64,000 nucleotides of DNA from Ignavibacteria bacterium. GTDB taxonomy: Bacteria > Bacteroidota > Ignavibacteria > Kapaibacteriales > Kapaibacteriaceae. Below the pieces are notes generated by a model that was not told where the DNA came from, searched no databases, and saw nothing but the letters and a program-made list of their open reading frames with translations. The position numbers were made by a program, and so were the translations under genes. Location of the stretch: the NCBI GenBank assembly GCA_016873895.1, contig VGVV01000002.1:1-64000 (forward strand). The letters run 5' to 3'. How positions within the stretch are numbered: the first letter of the stretch is position 1; every line of letters starts with the position of its first letter. This document shows positions 1-8,014 of the stretch, piece by piece.

Positions 1-478
1 CCGAGCGCAGAATAAAAGCCAGAAGCACCAACTCGGTTCCGATGGAAAGGCCGTAGAAGGGGGCCCAGTTGCTGGACTCCCCGACCGCGTTGAACACCGT
101 GAAGGGAATGTACAGAGATGCGACGGAGATGTTGATGGCACGGTTCACCCGAGCAGGAAGCACCATTGATAGCACAACCATCAGAGCTGGGATCCCTACC
201 AGAGCGAGAAACACGGTCAACAATATCGGTGTGATGTCGAACTCGAAAACGATACCGGCCCGTAAATCGTCGATGACGCCAGGCTTGAAGAGACCATAAT
301 AGTCGACGTAGATATAGAAAAACATGAAGCTGGTCCACGCGGCAGCAAGCTTGGCCTGCAGGGGGATTGGCGGGTTGTCGGAAACCTTGTACTTCTTGGC
401 CGTCTCTGCCACGCCCTGGGCATGCGATTCTCGCACGATCTTTACGATCTGCTCATCGCTGTATTGACTCTTTCTCAA
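1..478 (-). CDS. IS3 OrfA-type HTH start joined to DUF6326 membrane protein (partial)
   Basis: The gene runs off the left edge, so its C-terminus is missing. The first ~34 residues (MRKSQYSDEQIVKIVRE..., ending KKYKVSDN) read like the N-terminal helix-turn-helix of IS3-family OrfA transposases. From NPPIPLQAKL onward the protein instead matches the DUF6326 pattern of hydrophobic helices (WTSFMFFYIYVDYYGLF, ILLTVFLALVGIPALMVVLS, VNRAINISVASLYIPF). The proposed TTG start sits 4 nt after a perfect AAGGAGG. An in-frame ATG at 529 and an internal GTG at 412 are alternatives; the GTG would remove most of the HTH. The join may be a real fusion, a transposition scar next to a membrane-protein gene, or an assembly artefact. 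The membrane half has no known function. Confidence 0.6.
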   Translation of the reverse strand, partial: MRKSQYSDEQIVKIVRESHAQGVAETAKKYKVSDNPPIPLQAKLAAAWTSFMFFYIYVDYYGLFKPGVIDDLRAGIVFEFDITPILLTVFLALVGIPALMVVLSMVLPARVNRAINISVASLYIPFTVFNAVGESSNWAPFYGLSIGTELVLLAFILRS

Positions 479-482
479 CGGT

Positions 483-489
483 CCTCCTT
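483..489 (-). promoter_or_regulatory. Strong Shine-Dalgarno AAGGAGG
   Basis: A perfect AAGGAGG lies 4 nt before the TTG proposed as the start of the HTH-DUF6326 gene. Canonical Shine-Dalgarno sequences are otherwise rare before genes in this window, so it both supports the TTG start and hints that this gene is of foreign origin. Confidence 0.55.
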
Positions 490-546
490 GAGGTGAATCC
501 CTCAACTTACGACTGGTCCTATTTTTCATCCCACTCCAATACCACA

Positions 547-1749
547 TCACTCTGCTAGACGTCTCATTCGTGCCATGAACAGCCCATCAGTGTTATGATG
601 GTATGGGTCTACCTGGAGAGATTCTTGTTCCTCAAGGATACCCGGTATTGTGATCCCATGCCGATCAAAGCAGGGGGCTAGCGGGTCTGGCGCAAATTCA
701 GTATGTGTTGAGAGAAACTGCTCAACCACACGTTCGTTTTCTTCCGGCATGATGCTGCAGGTGGCATAGACCAGAACGCCGCCCGGTGACACGATGTCTG
801 CGTATTGTTCGAGCACTTGCAGCTGCTTGCGTGCATGACGTGCCAGCGTTTCGGGCGTTATGCGCCATTTAACGGTAGGCAGACGCCGCACGGTACCCAG
901 ACCGGAGCATGGGGCATCTACAAGTACGACGTCGGCCTGAGGTAGCCCGCGCTGGTCCCGTTGTTTCGATGTCTCGAGCTTGATCGACCGTAGACCCGCA
1001 CGCTCTGCGCGTTTGGGTATTTCCTTGAGGCGGTTCCATTCGATGTCGTGGGCAATCACACGCCCGTGATCATTCTGCAGATCGGCAATGTGAAGTGTCT
1101 TGCCGCCAGCACCAGCGCACGCGTCGAAGACAATATCATCTTCTCGTGGTGCACAGGCATAGCCGATGAGCTGACTTCCCTCGTCCTGCACTTCGACTAT
1201 ACCGTTCAGGTACAAGGGGTGCTGCAACAGGTTCACACGTTGATGGATCAGGATCGCAGCTGGAGATAGCTCGCCGGCTGTGGCATTGAGTCCCTCGTCG
1301 ATGAGCTTTCTGAGTAGGGCATCGCGGCTTGCCCTGCGCAGGTTGACGCGAAGCACGAGCGGTGCGGCGGACGTCATTGCGTCCCATACCCGCCATGCAT
1401 CATCTGGCCAACGCAGTTGCGTAGATGCCAGCAGCCAGTCCTGCGTGCATATGCGCGCATGCACTGGCAATGATGCAAGCCATGTTTGATCAATCTGTTC
1501 TGGCTGTTCCAAGAGCATGTGAGCCCCGTGGACAATATCCTCGAGTGCAAAGTGCTGCTGAATGGCTTCACTTAGCGACAGTGTACGCAGCGTATGAAAA
1601 ACAAGTCCGCTGATGAATCTGCGGTCACTTGCCCCGATGTATTTCTTAGAACGGAAATACTCAGATGCAATGGCGTCGCCCGGTTGCGGACTTTTACGAA
1701 TGATGCGGACAAGCTCTGCAGCATGCCCAAGAAGGGAGCTTAGCTGCAT
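547..1749 (-). CDS. rsmB: RsmB/NOP-family rRNA (cytosine-C5) methyltransferase
   Basis: Probably methylates C5 of a cytosine in 16S rRNA using SAM, in the cytosol. The 400-residue protein has the NOL1/NOP2/Sun fold: SAM-binding motif DACAGAGGKT (209-218), motif IV APCSG with Cys281, and motif VI YATCS with Cys331. By family precedent Cys331 is the nucleophile and Cys281 assists product release. The ~170-residue N-terminal part carries a short helical domain. Its start overlaps the end of the upstream oxidoreductase gene by 10 nt, so the two are probably co-transcribed. Which cytosine is modified (RsmB- or RsmF-type site) cannot be told from sequence alone. Confidence 0.85.
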   Translation of the reverse strand: MQLSSLLGHAAELVRIIRKSPQPGDAIASEYFRSKKYIGASDRRFISGLVFHTLRTLSLSEAIQQHFALEDIVHGAHMLLEQPEQIDQTWLASLPVHARICTQDWLLASTQLRWPDDAWRVWDAMTSAAPLVLRVNLRRASRDALLRKLIDEGLNATAGELSPAAILIHQRVNLLQHPLYLNGIVEVQDEGSQLIGYACAPREDDIVFDACAGAGGKTLHIADLQNDHGRVIAHDIEWNRLKEIPKRAERAGLRSIKLETSKQRDQRGLPQADVVLVDAPCSGLGTVRRLPTVKWRITPETLARHARKQLQVLEQYADIVSPGGVLVYATCSIMPEENERVVEQFLSTHTEFAPDPLAPCFDRHGITIPGILEEQESLQVDPYHHNTDGLFMARMRRLAE

Positions 1750-2723
1750 CGAACAACGATCTTTCCGAACTGTTGCGCCTGCTTCATGCGCTCAAATGCA
1801 GAAGGGGCTTCATCGAGAGTAAACTCCGAGTCTACAACTGGCACGATGTTGTGCTTTGTAACAAATGTTAGCATGTCTGCAAAGTTCTTGGACGTTCCCA
1901 TGGTCGATCCAATCAAATGAATCTGTTTCCAAAAGACGCGGTGGATGTTGAGCGATGGAACAACACCTCGTGAAGCCCCATACACAACGATGCGTCCGCC
2001 TGGGCGCACAATGTTGGTGTAGTCGTTGATATACTCGCCCCCTACAGAGTCTACGACGAGGTCAACAGGCCCTTCGGCACCTGCAGCTTTCGACCATCCG
2101 TCGTGGGTAATGTTGAATCCTTTCGCTGCACCGAGCTCTATGGCCCGCGCAATCTTTACATCCGACGTGCTACTTACGAGTACACGTGCGCCAGCGGCAA
2201 CAGCAAACTGCAGCGCGGCCAGGGCAACGCCACCGCCGATTCCTGTAATGAGAACTGTTTGTCCTGCTTCAAGTGCCCCCTGATGCATCGTTGCACGCCA
2301 TGCCGTAACACCAGCAAGTGGGAGGGCTGCCGCCTGAGTATCACTCAGGTGAGAAGGGGCTTCATGGATATGGTCCATGGGGACGCAGATCTCCGCGGCA
2401 AGCGTTCCCTGGGTTGGCATGCCAAGTACGGTAAATCCTGCTCCCTGCGCACGGTCGTCACCGTCCCAGGTCATCGAAGGGTCTATAATCACGCGTTTGC
2501 CAAGCAGGGAAGGGGCTACTGGAGATTCCGTCACTACTCCACAGCCATCTGAGCCAAGGATTGACGGGTAGACGATCTTGGCATACTTGCCTTCAGTGAT
2601 GTAGACGTCGCGGTGGTTCAGTGCCGCCGCATGAAGCCGCACACGCACATGCCCGGCTGGGCATTCAGGCGGCGGTACATCGTGGACACTGAGTCCATTG
2701 GCGTCGAGGACAAGAGCTTTCAT
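1740..2723 (-). CDS. Zinc-free MDR-family alcohol dehydrogenase/quinone reductase
   Basis: A 327-residue medium-chain dehydrogenase/reductase. It has the GroES-like N-terminal domain (MKALVLDANGL, then HAAALNHRDVYITEGKY) and a Rossmann nucleotide site GIGGGVALAALQFAVAAGA. The catalytic zinc ligand motif GHE is replaced by GSDGCG and there is no four-Cys structural zinc lobe, which points to an NADPH-dependent quinone or enone reductase rather than a zinc alcohol dehydrogenase. The start at MKALVL is preferred over an ATG 48 nt upstream because family members begin there; a TATTTTG element lies 5 nt before it. It is the first gene of a pair with rsmB and is divergent from the metal-uptake group. 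The substrate is unknown. Confidence 0.78.
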   Translation of the reverse strand: MKALVLDANGLSVHDVPPPECPAGHVRVRLHAAALNHRDVYITEGKYAKIVYPSILGSDGCGVVTESPVAPSLLGKRVIIDPSMTWDGDDRAQGAGFTVLGMPTQGTLAAEICVPMDHIHEAPSHLSDTQAAALPLAGVTAWRATMHQGALEAGQTVLITGIGGGVALAALQFAVAAGARVLVSSTSDVKIARAIELGAAKGFNITHDGWSKAAGAEGPVDLVVDSVGGEYINDYTNIVRPGGRIVVYGASRGVVPSLNIHRVFWKQIHLIGSTMGTSKNFADMLTFVTKHNIVPVVDSEFTLDEAPSAFERMKQAQQFGKIVVRCS

Positions 2724-2754
2724 GTCCGCAAAATACTCCGTATATTCATTCCCC

Positions 2755-3066
2755 ATGATGCTCCATCGCATAATCAGCTTAATGCTTCTCGTGGCCTTTG
2801 TTGTGGTCTCGGGAGCGGCTGCTGTGCACGTCCACGAAGATCATGAGATTGCAAACACGGTCCTGACCTCACAAGCAGAAGATGACGCGACATCAACGTC
2901 AGATTGTGGCCTTTGTCACGTAACAAAGGAACGGGCCGTCCATACAACGCATCATCTCGATGCCCACTTTACCACCGCGTCCACGCTGCAGCAACCACTC
3001 GTTGCTAACCTCGTCAGCGACCGGTGCCCGCTGCGAATAGCTGGAAGAGCGCCGCCAGGGGGATAG
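2755..3066 (+). CDS. Small secreted His-rich DUF2946-like protein
   Basis: A 103-residue protein with a clear signal peptide (MMLHRIISLMLLVAFVVVSG), then a His/Cys-rich stretch (HVHEDHE, CGLCH, HTTHHLDAH), ending GRAPPGG. A short His-rich exported protein with a CxxC(H) pair and a terminal RAPP motif is typical of DUF2946-like proteins, which commonly sit beside TonB receptors. The gene directly precedes a TonB receptor, separated only by the repeat block. Inference: it binds or senses a transition metal (Cu or Zn) in the periplasm. The start could be either of two adjacent ATGs. Confidence 0.6.
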   Translation: MMLHRIISLMLLVAFVVVSGAAAVHVHEDHEIANTVLTSQAEDDATSTSDCGLCHVTKERAVHTTHHLDAHFTTASTLQQPLVANLVSDRCPLRIAGRAPPGG

Positions 3067-3075
3067 TGTCAAGCG

Positions 3076-3116
3076 CCGAGTACCGAGTACCGAGTGCCGA
3101 GTACCGAGTGCCGAAC
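3076..3116. repeat. Heptanucleotide array, unit CCGAGTR (site A, left)
   Basis: Five head-to-tail heptamers (CCGAGTA/CCGAGTG) followed by a decayed CCGAAC. The array lies 9 nt after the stop of the His-rich protein and 3 nt before a GC-rich hairpin. Nearly the same unit, in another phase (GAGTGCC), recurs upstream of lepA near 50.27 kb. The arrangement recalls the short tandemly repeated repetitive (STRR) heptamers known from filamentous cyanobacteria. Confidence 0.9.
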
Positions 3117-3119
3117 GTC

Positions 3120-3182
3120 TTTCCCGCGAAAGCGGGAAACCACAAGCATACATGTTCGATGGATGCCCGCTTTCGCGGGCAT
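3120..3182. repeat. REP-like double hairpin (site A)
   Basis: Two perfect stem-loops in opposite sense: TTTCCCGC-GAAA-GCGGGAAA (3120-3139) and ATGCCCGC-TTTC-GCGGGCAT (3163-3182), with 23 nt between them. The whole unit is therefore an imperfect inverted repeat, like a BIME made of two REPs. The 23-bp core beginning TTTCCCGCGAAAGCGGG recurs near 45.6, 50.3 and 55.5 kb. No RAYT transposase is present in the window. Confidence 0.85.
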
Positions 3183-3241
3183 GACATGGCCCTCCCGTGC
3201 CTCCAGTTCCTCATTCGCGCAATCTTGTGAACCCGTAACCT

Positions 3242-3290
3242 GTCATCAGTCATCTGTAATCAGTCATCAGTCATCTGTAATCTGTAATCA
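3242..3290. repeat. Heptanucleotide array, unit GTMATCW (site A, right)
   Basis: Seven contiguous heptamers drawn from GTCATCA, GTCATCT, GTAATCA and GTAATCT. The array ends 14 nt before the only usable start codon (GTG) of the TonB receptor gene, so it occupies the receptor's promoter and leader region. Confidence 0.9.
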
Positions 3291-3304
3291 GTACCCCCTC
3301 CCCA

Positions 3305-5647
3305 GTGTCGTCCCTTCTCCTCCTCCTCTCCCTTTTTGCCGACTCGCACATTCATGGAATCGTGCGGGATAGCGCAACACGAGCCCCTTTACATGGGGCG
3401 ATAGTTAAAGTGATTAGTGCCAAGAAGGGCGCTATCACCGACCGATATGGCGGGTTCCATATTCATGATGTGTCCTCGGATAGCGTGCACCTGGATGTGT
3501 CGTATGTGGGGTATCGCACGGCGCATATCATCGTGGCGAGTGCTGCTGATGTTCGTATAGACGTCCCATTGGTGCAGGAGAGGGCTAAGGGGAGTGAGAT
3601 CATCGTCACAGACTCTCGAATTGATCACAGTGCTTTGCCAACACAGCGCGCGGTGGTGTTGTCGTCTGCTGATGTGGACGAGCACCGCGGACAGACGTTT
3701 GCTGATGCGCTGTCGGAGATCAGTGGCGTAACGCTTTTGCAAACAGGACCCAGCCTGAAGAAGCCGATGATTAACGGAATGACGGGTACACGATTAGTGC
3801 TTCGAAACAACAACGTAATCCAGGAGGGTCAGCAGTGGGGAATCGAGCATGCTCCAGAGATTGATGTGTTCTCGCCCTACCGGATTACGGTGGTCAAGGG
3901 GCCCGCATCGGTGATGTACGGACCCAACGCAATCGGCGGGGTAATCGATCTTGAGACACGGCCGATACGACAGGACCCCGGCATTCATGGGGAGTCAACA
4001 CTCAATATGTTTAGTAACGGACGTCAGGCAGCTCTTGGTCTATTCCTTGAGTCGGCTAACGTTGCGGGCACAGGTGTCGATGTGCGTGTGCAAGCTAGCA
4101 CACGCAAGGGCGGTGATGCTTCTGCACCCTCGTATGTAATCAACAACACGGGCGTAGAAGAGCTCAACGGAAGTCTTACACTTCAGGCTGGCAACGAAGA
4201 GCTAGGGATCACGGCCATCGGTTCGATCTTCACGACAACTCTCGGCATCTTCAGCGGAGCCCACATCGGTAATGGGGCTGATCTACTGCGCGCCATTAAG
4301 CGTGGACGTCCGGCGAACCCACAACCATTTTCCTATCAGATCACAAATCCGCGTCAGGAGATCTCACATGCACTCCTATCAGTCAAGGGGCATGTAAAGG
4401 TCTCCGAAGATGAACGTATCGTCGTCACGTATGGTCATCAAGTCAACGATCGCAATGAGTTCGATGGACACAACACGCGAATAGTCGGACGGGGCACTGA
4501 TCCGATTGCTCGTGCTCAGGATTCTCTTGCACGACTTCAGGCCTCGCTGCAAACGCCAGCAATGAAACTTGTGCTCTCTACCTCAACGCTTGATGCTACG
4601 TTTGAACATTCGCTATCCGACCGCATTCGAGGCGCTGCCGGTGTTACATCAATGTGGCAGGTTAATTGCCGAAGTGGTGCAGTACTCTTGATTCCTGACT
4701 ACCGGCTCTGGGGTATGGGTGCCTTTATTCATGAATCACTGACGTACAACGACTTCACATTTAGTGGCGGTCTTCGATATGACGTCCGAGACCTTAAGGC
4801 AATGCTTCTTTCCCGTTCAGGCCGACAGCCATCGTTTCAGACGAGGCAATGGGCAAATATGACAGCAAGTATTGGCGCCATGTGGACTGTCAGCGAGAAT
4901 GTCACCGCAACCATGAATCTTGCAAGCGCATGGCGTCCACCACAGGTGAATGAGCTCTATAGCAACGATGTGCACCATGGCTCGGCCTACTATGAAGTTG
5001 GTGACAGTCTACTTACCAACGAACAAGTACTCGGTGGAGATGCTTCGGTATCATACAACGAGGGAGTCCTTCAGCTTGAGGCGTCGGGATTCTACCATGT
5101 CATTGAAGGATACATCATGGCACTGCCGGATGTTGCCAATCCGACTATTACGGTGCGTGGGACATTCCCGACGTATCGGTTTACGCAGCTCCCAGCGAGG
5201 CTGTATGGAGGTGATATCAACATTCGTGTTGATGTGCACGAGAGACTCAACATGTATGCTTCGAGCGCAATTGTGCGTGGGTACGACAATCGTCAGAACG
5301 AACCGTTGTTGTTTGTTCCAGCAGACCGTGCCCGTATCGGCGCACACCTCCATACAGACGACATCTGGGAGATTCACGACGCCTATGTCGACGTCAGCAT
5401 GATGGGTGTGCGGCGTCAGACTAACAGCATTCCTGGTCGAGACTATGCCGAGCCCCCTGCAGGTTATGCTAGAACCGACATCTCCATTGGTGGCGTGCTA
5501 GAGCTTTCAGAAACAGTACTCGCTCGGCTAACGCTATCGTGCACCAATGTTTTCAATGTAGCATATCGTGACTACTTGAGTCAATACAGGTATTTCACTG
5601 ATGACCCAGGACGCAACATCATTTTTCGATTCACAACTTCATTTTGA
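3305..5647 (+). CDS. TonB-dependent outer-membrane receptor with CarboxypepD-regulatory-like domain
   Basis: A 780-residue receptor for active uptake across the outer membrane. After a very short hydrophobic start (MSSLLLLLSLFADS) comes a carboxypeptidase-regulatory-like domain (HGIVRDSATRAPLHGAIVKV ... DVSYVGYRTAHI), a plug with KGPASVMYGPNAIGGVIDL, and a 22-strand-type barrel ending NIIFRFTTSF with the usual terminal Phe. The GTG start is forced: an in-frame stop lies in the repeat just upstream and there is no ATG. It sits between a His-rich secreted protein and a His/Asp-rich lipoprotein, so a metal or metal chelate is the likely substrate (inference). The heptamer array immediately upstream may have replaced the original leader. 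Confidence 0.88.
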   Translation: MSSLLLLLSLFADSHIHGIVRDSATRAPLHGAIVKVISAKKGAITDRYGGFHIHDVSSDSVHLDVSYVGYRTAHIIVASAADVRIDVPLVQERAKGSEIIVTDSRIDHSALPTQRAVVLSSADVDEHRGQTFADALSEISGVTLLQTGPSLKKPMINGMTGTRLVLRNNNVIQEGQQWGIEHAPEIDVFSPYRITVVKGPASVMYGPNAIGGVIDLETRPIRQDPGIHGESTLNMFSNGRQAALGLFLESANVAGTGVDVRVQASTRKGGDASAPSYVINNTGVEELNGSLTLQAGNEELGITAIGSIFTTTLGIFSGAHIGNGADLLRAIKRGRPANPQPFSYQITNPRQEISHALLSVKGHVKVSEDERIVVTYGHQVNDRNEFDGHNTRIVGRGTDPIARAQDSLARLQASLQTPAMKLVLSTSTLDATFEHSLSDRIRGAAGVTSMWQVNCRSGAVLLIPDYRLWGMGAFIHESLTYNDFTFSGGLRYDVRDLKAMLLSRSGRQPSFQTRQWANMTASIGAMWTVSENVTATMNLASAWRPPQVNELYSNDVHHGSAYYEVGDSLLTNEQVLGGDASVSYNEGVLQLEASGFYHVIEGYIMALPDVANPTITVRGTFPTYRFTQLPARLYGGDINIRVDVHERLNMYASSAIVRGYDNRQNEPLLFVPADRARIGAHLHTDDIWEIHDAYVDVSMMGVRRQTNSIPGRDYAEPPAGYARTDISIGGVLELSETVLARLTLSCTNVFNVAYRDYLSQYRYFTDDPGRNIIFRFTTSF

Positions 5648-5660
5648 AAGGGCATATGCC

Positions 5661-6227
5661 ATGACGAAACGTATACTGATTACACTTGCGATGATGATTA
5701 CAGTTCTTGCACTTAGCGGTTGCAAGGATCCGTTTCATGATCATGATTCAGACGACGATCATGATGTCATCACAACGGTAACACTCCGGTTTAAGAATAC
5801 AAGTGATACGAATGATGTTGTAACAGCCACCTGGGAAGACATCGATGGCATTGGTGGAGCAAATCCCAATCGTATCGATTCGATATTCCTAAAGAAGGCA
5901 GCTACATACACATGCAACATTTCATTTGAGAATCGAAGTGTCACGCCAGTTGTCGACGTGACGCAGGACATCCTGAATGATCGGAATTTTCATCAGGTGT
6001 TTTATGACCTTTCGTCATATCTCGGACAAATCACTATTGAAGATCTCGATGCAAGAAATCTTCCAGTAGGATTGCAGTTTAAAACGATAACGTCTATGGA
6101 TGCTTCCGCAGTTCCGGGTCAGCTTAAGCTGTCGTTGTATCACTATGACAACGAGTCCGATAAAACGGGGACAACTCCTGGAAGCGAAACCGATATAGAG
6201 GTTGCGTTCCCCACGTTCGTTCAATAA
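5661..6227 (+). CDS. His/Asp-rich lipoprotein of the TonB-receptor-associated 'type 1 periplasmic binding fold' family
   Basis: A 188-residue lipoprotein with signal MTKRILITLAMMITVLALSGC, followed at once by an acidic and His cluster (DPFHDHDSDDDHD) and a beta-rich body (VITTVTLRF, TATWEDIDG, HQVFYDLSS, TDIEVAF). The pattern resembles small flavobacterial lipoproteins, named in databases for a type 1 periplasmic binding fold, that sit next to TonB receptors. It begins 13 nt after the receptor stop, so it is probably co-transcribed. Inference: a surface or periplasmic metal-binding partner of the receptor. No enzyme motif is visible. Confidence 0.62.
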   Translation: MTKRILITLAMMITVLALSGCKDPFHDHDSDDDHDVITTVTLRFKNTSDTNDVVTATWEDIDGIGGANPNRIDSIFLKKAATYTCNISFENRSVTPVVDVTQDILNDRNFHQVFYDLSSYLGQITIEDLDARNLPVGLQFKTITSMDASAVPGQLKLSLYHYDNESDKTGTTPGSETDIEVAFPTFVQ

Positions 6228-6235
6228 TTTGATGC

Positions 6236-8014
6236 ATGGACATAGGCGCCACACCAATTGAGCAGGTCCGGTTCGTTGTTGTCGACGTCGAGACAACTGG
6301 CGGTACGACCGGCGATCACCGCATGACGGAGATCGCAATGTGTGTGGTCGAAGACGACGCGATCATGCGTCGTTACGAATCCCTGATGAATCCACGGCAG
6401 CCAATTCCGGAGTTCATCCAGCTCATGACTGGTATAACTCCGGAAATGGTTGCCAATGCGCCAGAAGAGGATTACGCTCTCTCCCCTGTGATCTCGGAGC
6501 TTTATGCTGATGACCAAGTAGTGGTCTTTGTTGGCCATAACGTTGGGTTTGACTGGAGCTTTGTCAAGTCTGCCATCGAGCGCATGGGAGAGGTTGCCCC
6601 GGACATCCCAAGCCTGTGTACATGCCGACTTTCTCGCAGGTTGAGTACGGGGCTTGCAAAGCATAATCTTGGCGCCGTTGCCGAGCACTATGGCTGTGTG
6701 ATTTCCGCGCGCCACCGTGCCATGGGCGACACCGAGGCAACTGCAGAGGTGTTGCTGCACCTCATTGAACGTGCTCGCAACGAACATGATGCTGCAACCC
6801 TTGAAGATCTCTTCGCACTTCAGCATGTTAAGAAGTCAACATCCAAGACGCTCTCCTCGGCTGCGGCGAAGCGTAAGGTGCAGTTAGCCCCGTACTTAAA
6901 CGAGCTGCCGGATGAATCAGGGGTGTACTACTTCCTGAATGCGAAGAAGCACGTGCTCTATGTTGGCAAGGCAAAGAGTTTGCGATCACGTGTCAATCAG
7001 TACTTCAACGACGCACCGTTGCATGGACGATCGGTGCAGAAGATGATCCGCTACGTGCGACACATTCAGTGGGAGACCACTGGAACAGAGCTTGCAGCAA
7101 TGTTGCTGGAATCGCGTGAGATCAAAGAGCGATTGCCGCTACACAACGTGGCATCGCGCAAGTACCGGGCGCCAGCGTTTTTGAAGATTACAAACGAAGA
7201 CTTTCCGCGGCTCGAGCTGGCTTCTACCATCGAGGATGACGTAGCCGAGTACTTCGGTCCGTTTCGATCGCACCGAATGGCCGAGCGCATCATGGGCATG
7301 GTTGTCCGCGAGAACAAGCTGCGCACATGCTCAGGAGCACTCTTCCCGCATGCCGAGATTCGACCGTGTTTTGATTATCACATCAAGCGGTGTGACGGAC
7401 CATGTGCGCTGCATCAGACCATTGATGACTATCGTGACTCTATCGAAGATGCCCGCAGATTCCTCTCCAATGTTGAGGAAGGGGCGATCGGACGTCTCCG
7501 TACGCAGATGGAGCTTGCAGCGGCAGAGCTTGACTTTGAACGCGCTGCGACGCTGCGAGATGGGATCCGCGAAGTAGAACGCGCAACGATCCACGCTACG
7601 GATCGTCCACTTGCAGTCTCTGACACAAATGTCTTGATCTTTATTCCCGTTGGTGAGCGCAATACCACGATCGAGGTGTATGCCATGCGCTCTGGACGTC
7701 TTGTGTTTCAGCGTGAAGTTGGCCTCAAAGCACCCCGCACAGTTATCACAGAGGAGATCCTTGGGCACTTCACTCGCGCAATCGAGCCCAAGCGCTTTAC
7801 GAGTAGGGAGCTTGATGAATTGCAGATCATAACATCATGGCTCTATCGCAGACGCGAGCGCGCACACACAGCGATAGTATACGATCCTTCAACTATTCCT
7901 CATCTTATCCATCAAGCATTCAACAGCTTCGATCATGAACGAGCAGTGCGTGCAGTAGAAGCACCACCAAGCGAGTATTCGCAGCTTCCGGAGTATGATG
8001 ACTTCGGTGCTTGA
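6236..8014 (+). CDS. DnaQ-like exonuclease fused to a UvrC/Cho-like GIY-YIG nuclease
   Basis: A 592-residue two-nuclease protein. Residues ~10-185 form a DEDDh 3'-5' exonuclease (D17 and E19 in VVDVETTG, HNVGFD near 100, H160 and D165). Residues ~220-300 form a GIY-YIG domain (GVYYF ... HVLYVGKAKSLRSRV). There follow the UvrC-type Cys region (RPCFDYHIKRCDGPC) and a UVR-like helix pair (LDFERAATLRD). The C-terminal RNase H-like nuclease and HhH domains of UvrC are absent, so it resembles Cho joined to DnaQ. It probably nicks or trims damaged DNA. The last 20 nt overlap selU, indicating translational coupling. Confidence 0.85.
   Translation: MDIGATPIEQVRFVVVDVETTGGTTGDHRMTEIAMCVVEDDAIMRRYESLMNPRQPIPEFIQLMTGITPEMVANAPEEDYALSPVISELYADDQVVVFVGHNVGFDWSFVKSAIERMGEVAPDIPSLCTCRLSRRLSTGLAKHNLGAVAEHYGCVISARHRAMGDTEATAEVLLHLIERARNEHDAATLEDLFALQHVKKSTSKTLSSAAAKRKVQLAPYLNELPDESGVYYFLNAKKHVLYVGKAKSLRSRVNQYFNDAPLHGRSVQKMIRYVRHIQWETTGTELAAMLLESREIKERLPLHNVASRKYRAPAFLKITNEDFPRLELASTIEDDVAEYFGPFRSHRMAERIMGMVVRENKLRTCSGALFPHAEIRPCFDYHIKRCDGPCALHQTIDDYRDSIEDARRFLSNVEEGAIGRLRTQMELAAAELDFERAATLRDGIREVERATIHATDRPLAVSDTNVLIFIPVGERNTTIEVYAMRSGRLVFQREVGLKAPRTVITEEILGHFTRAIEPKRFTSRELDELQIITSWLYRRRERAHTAIVYDPSTIPHLIHQAFNSFDHERAVRAVEAPPSEYSQLPEYDDFGA

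Noticed and set aside
3014..3253. Open frames translating the heptamers as repeating LGTRYSALGTRY-like peptides (also near 50.3 and 55.5 kb)
   Set aside because: Seven-base repeats stay open in several frames; such peptides are a by-product of the arrays and have no domain content.
3076..3290. CRISPR array
   Set aside because: The repeats are contiguous 7-mers without unique spacers, and no cas genes are present.
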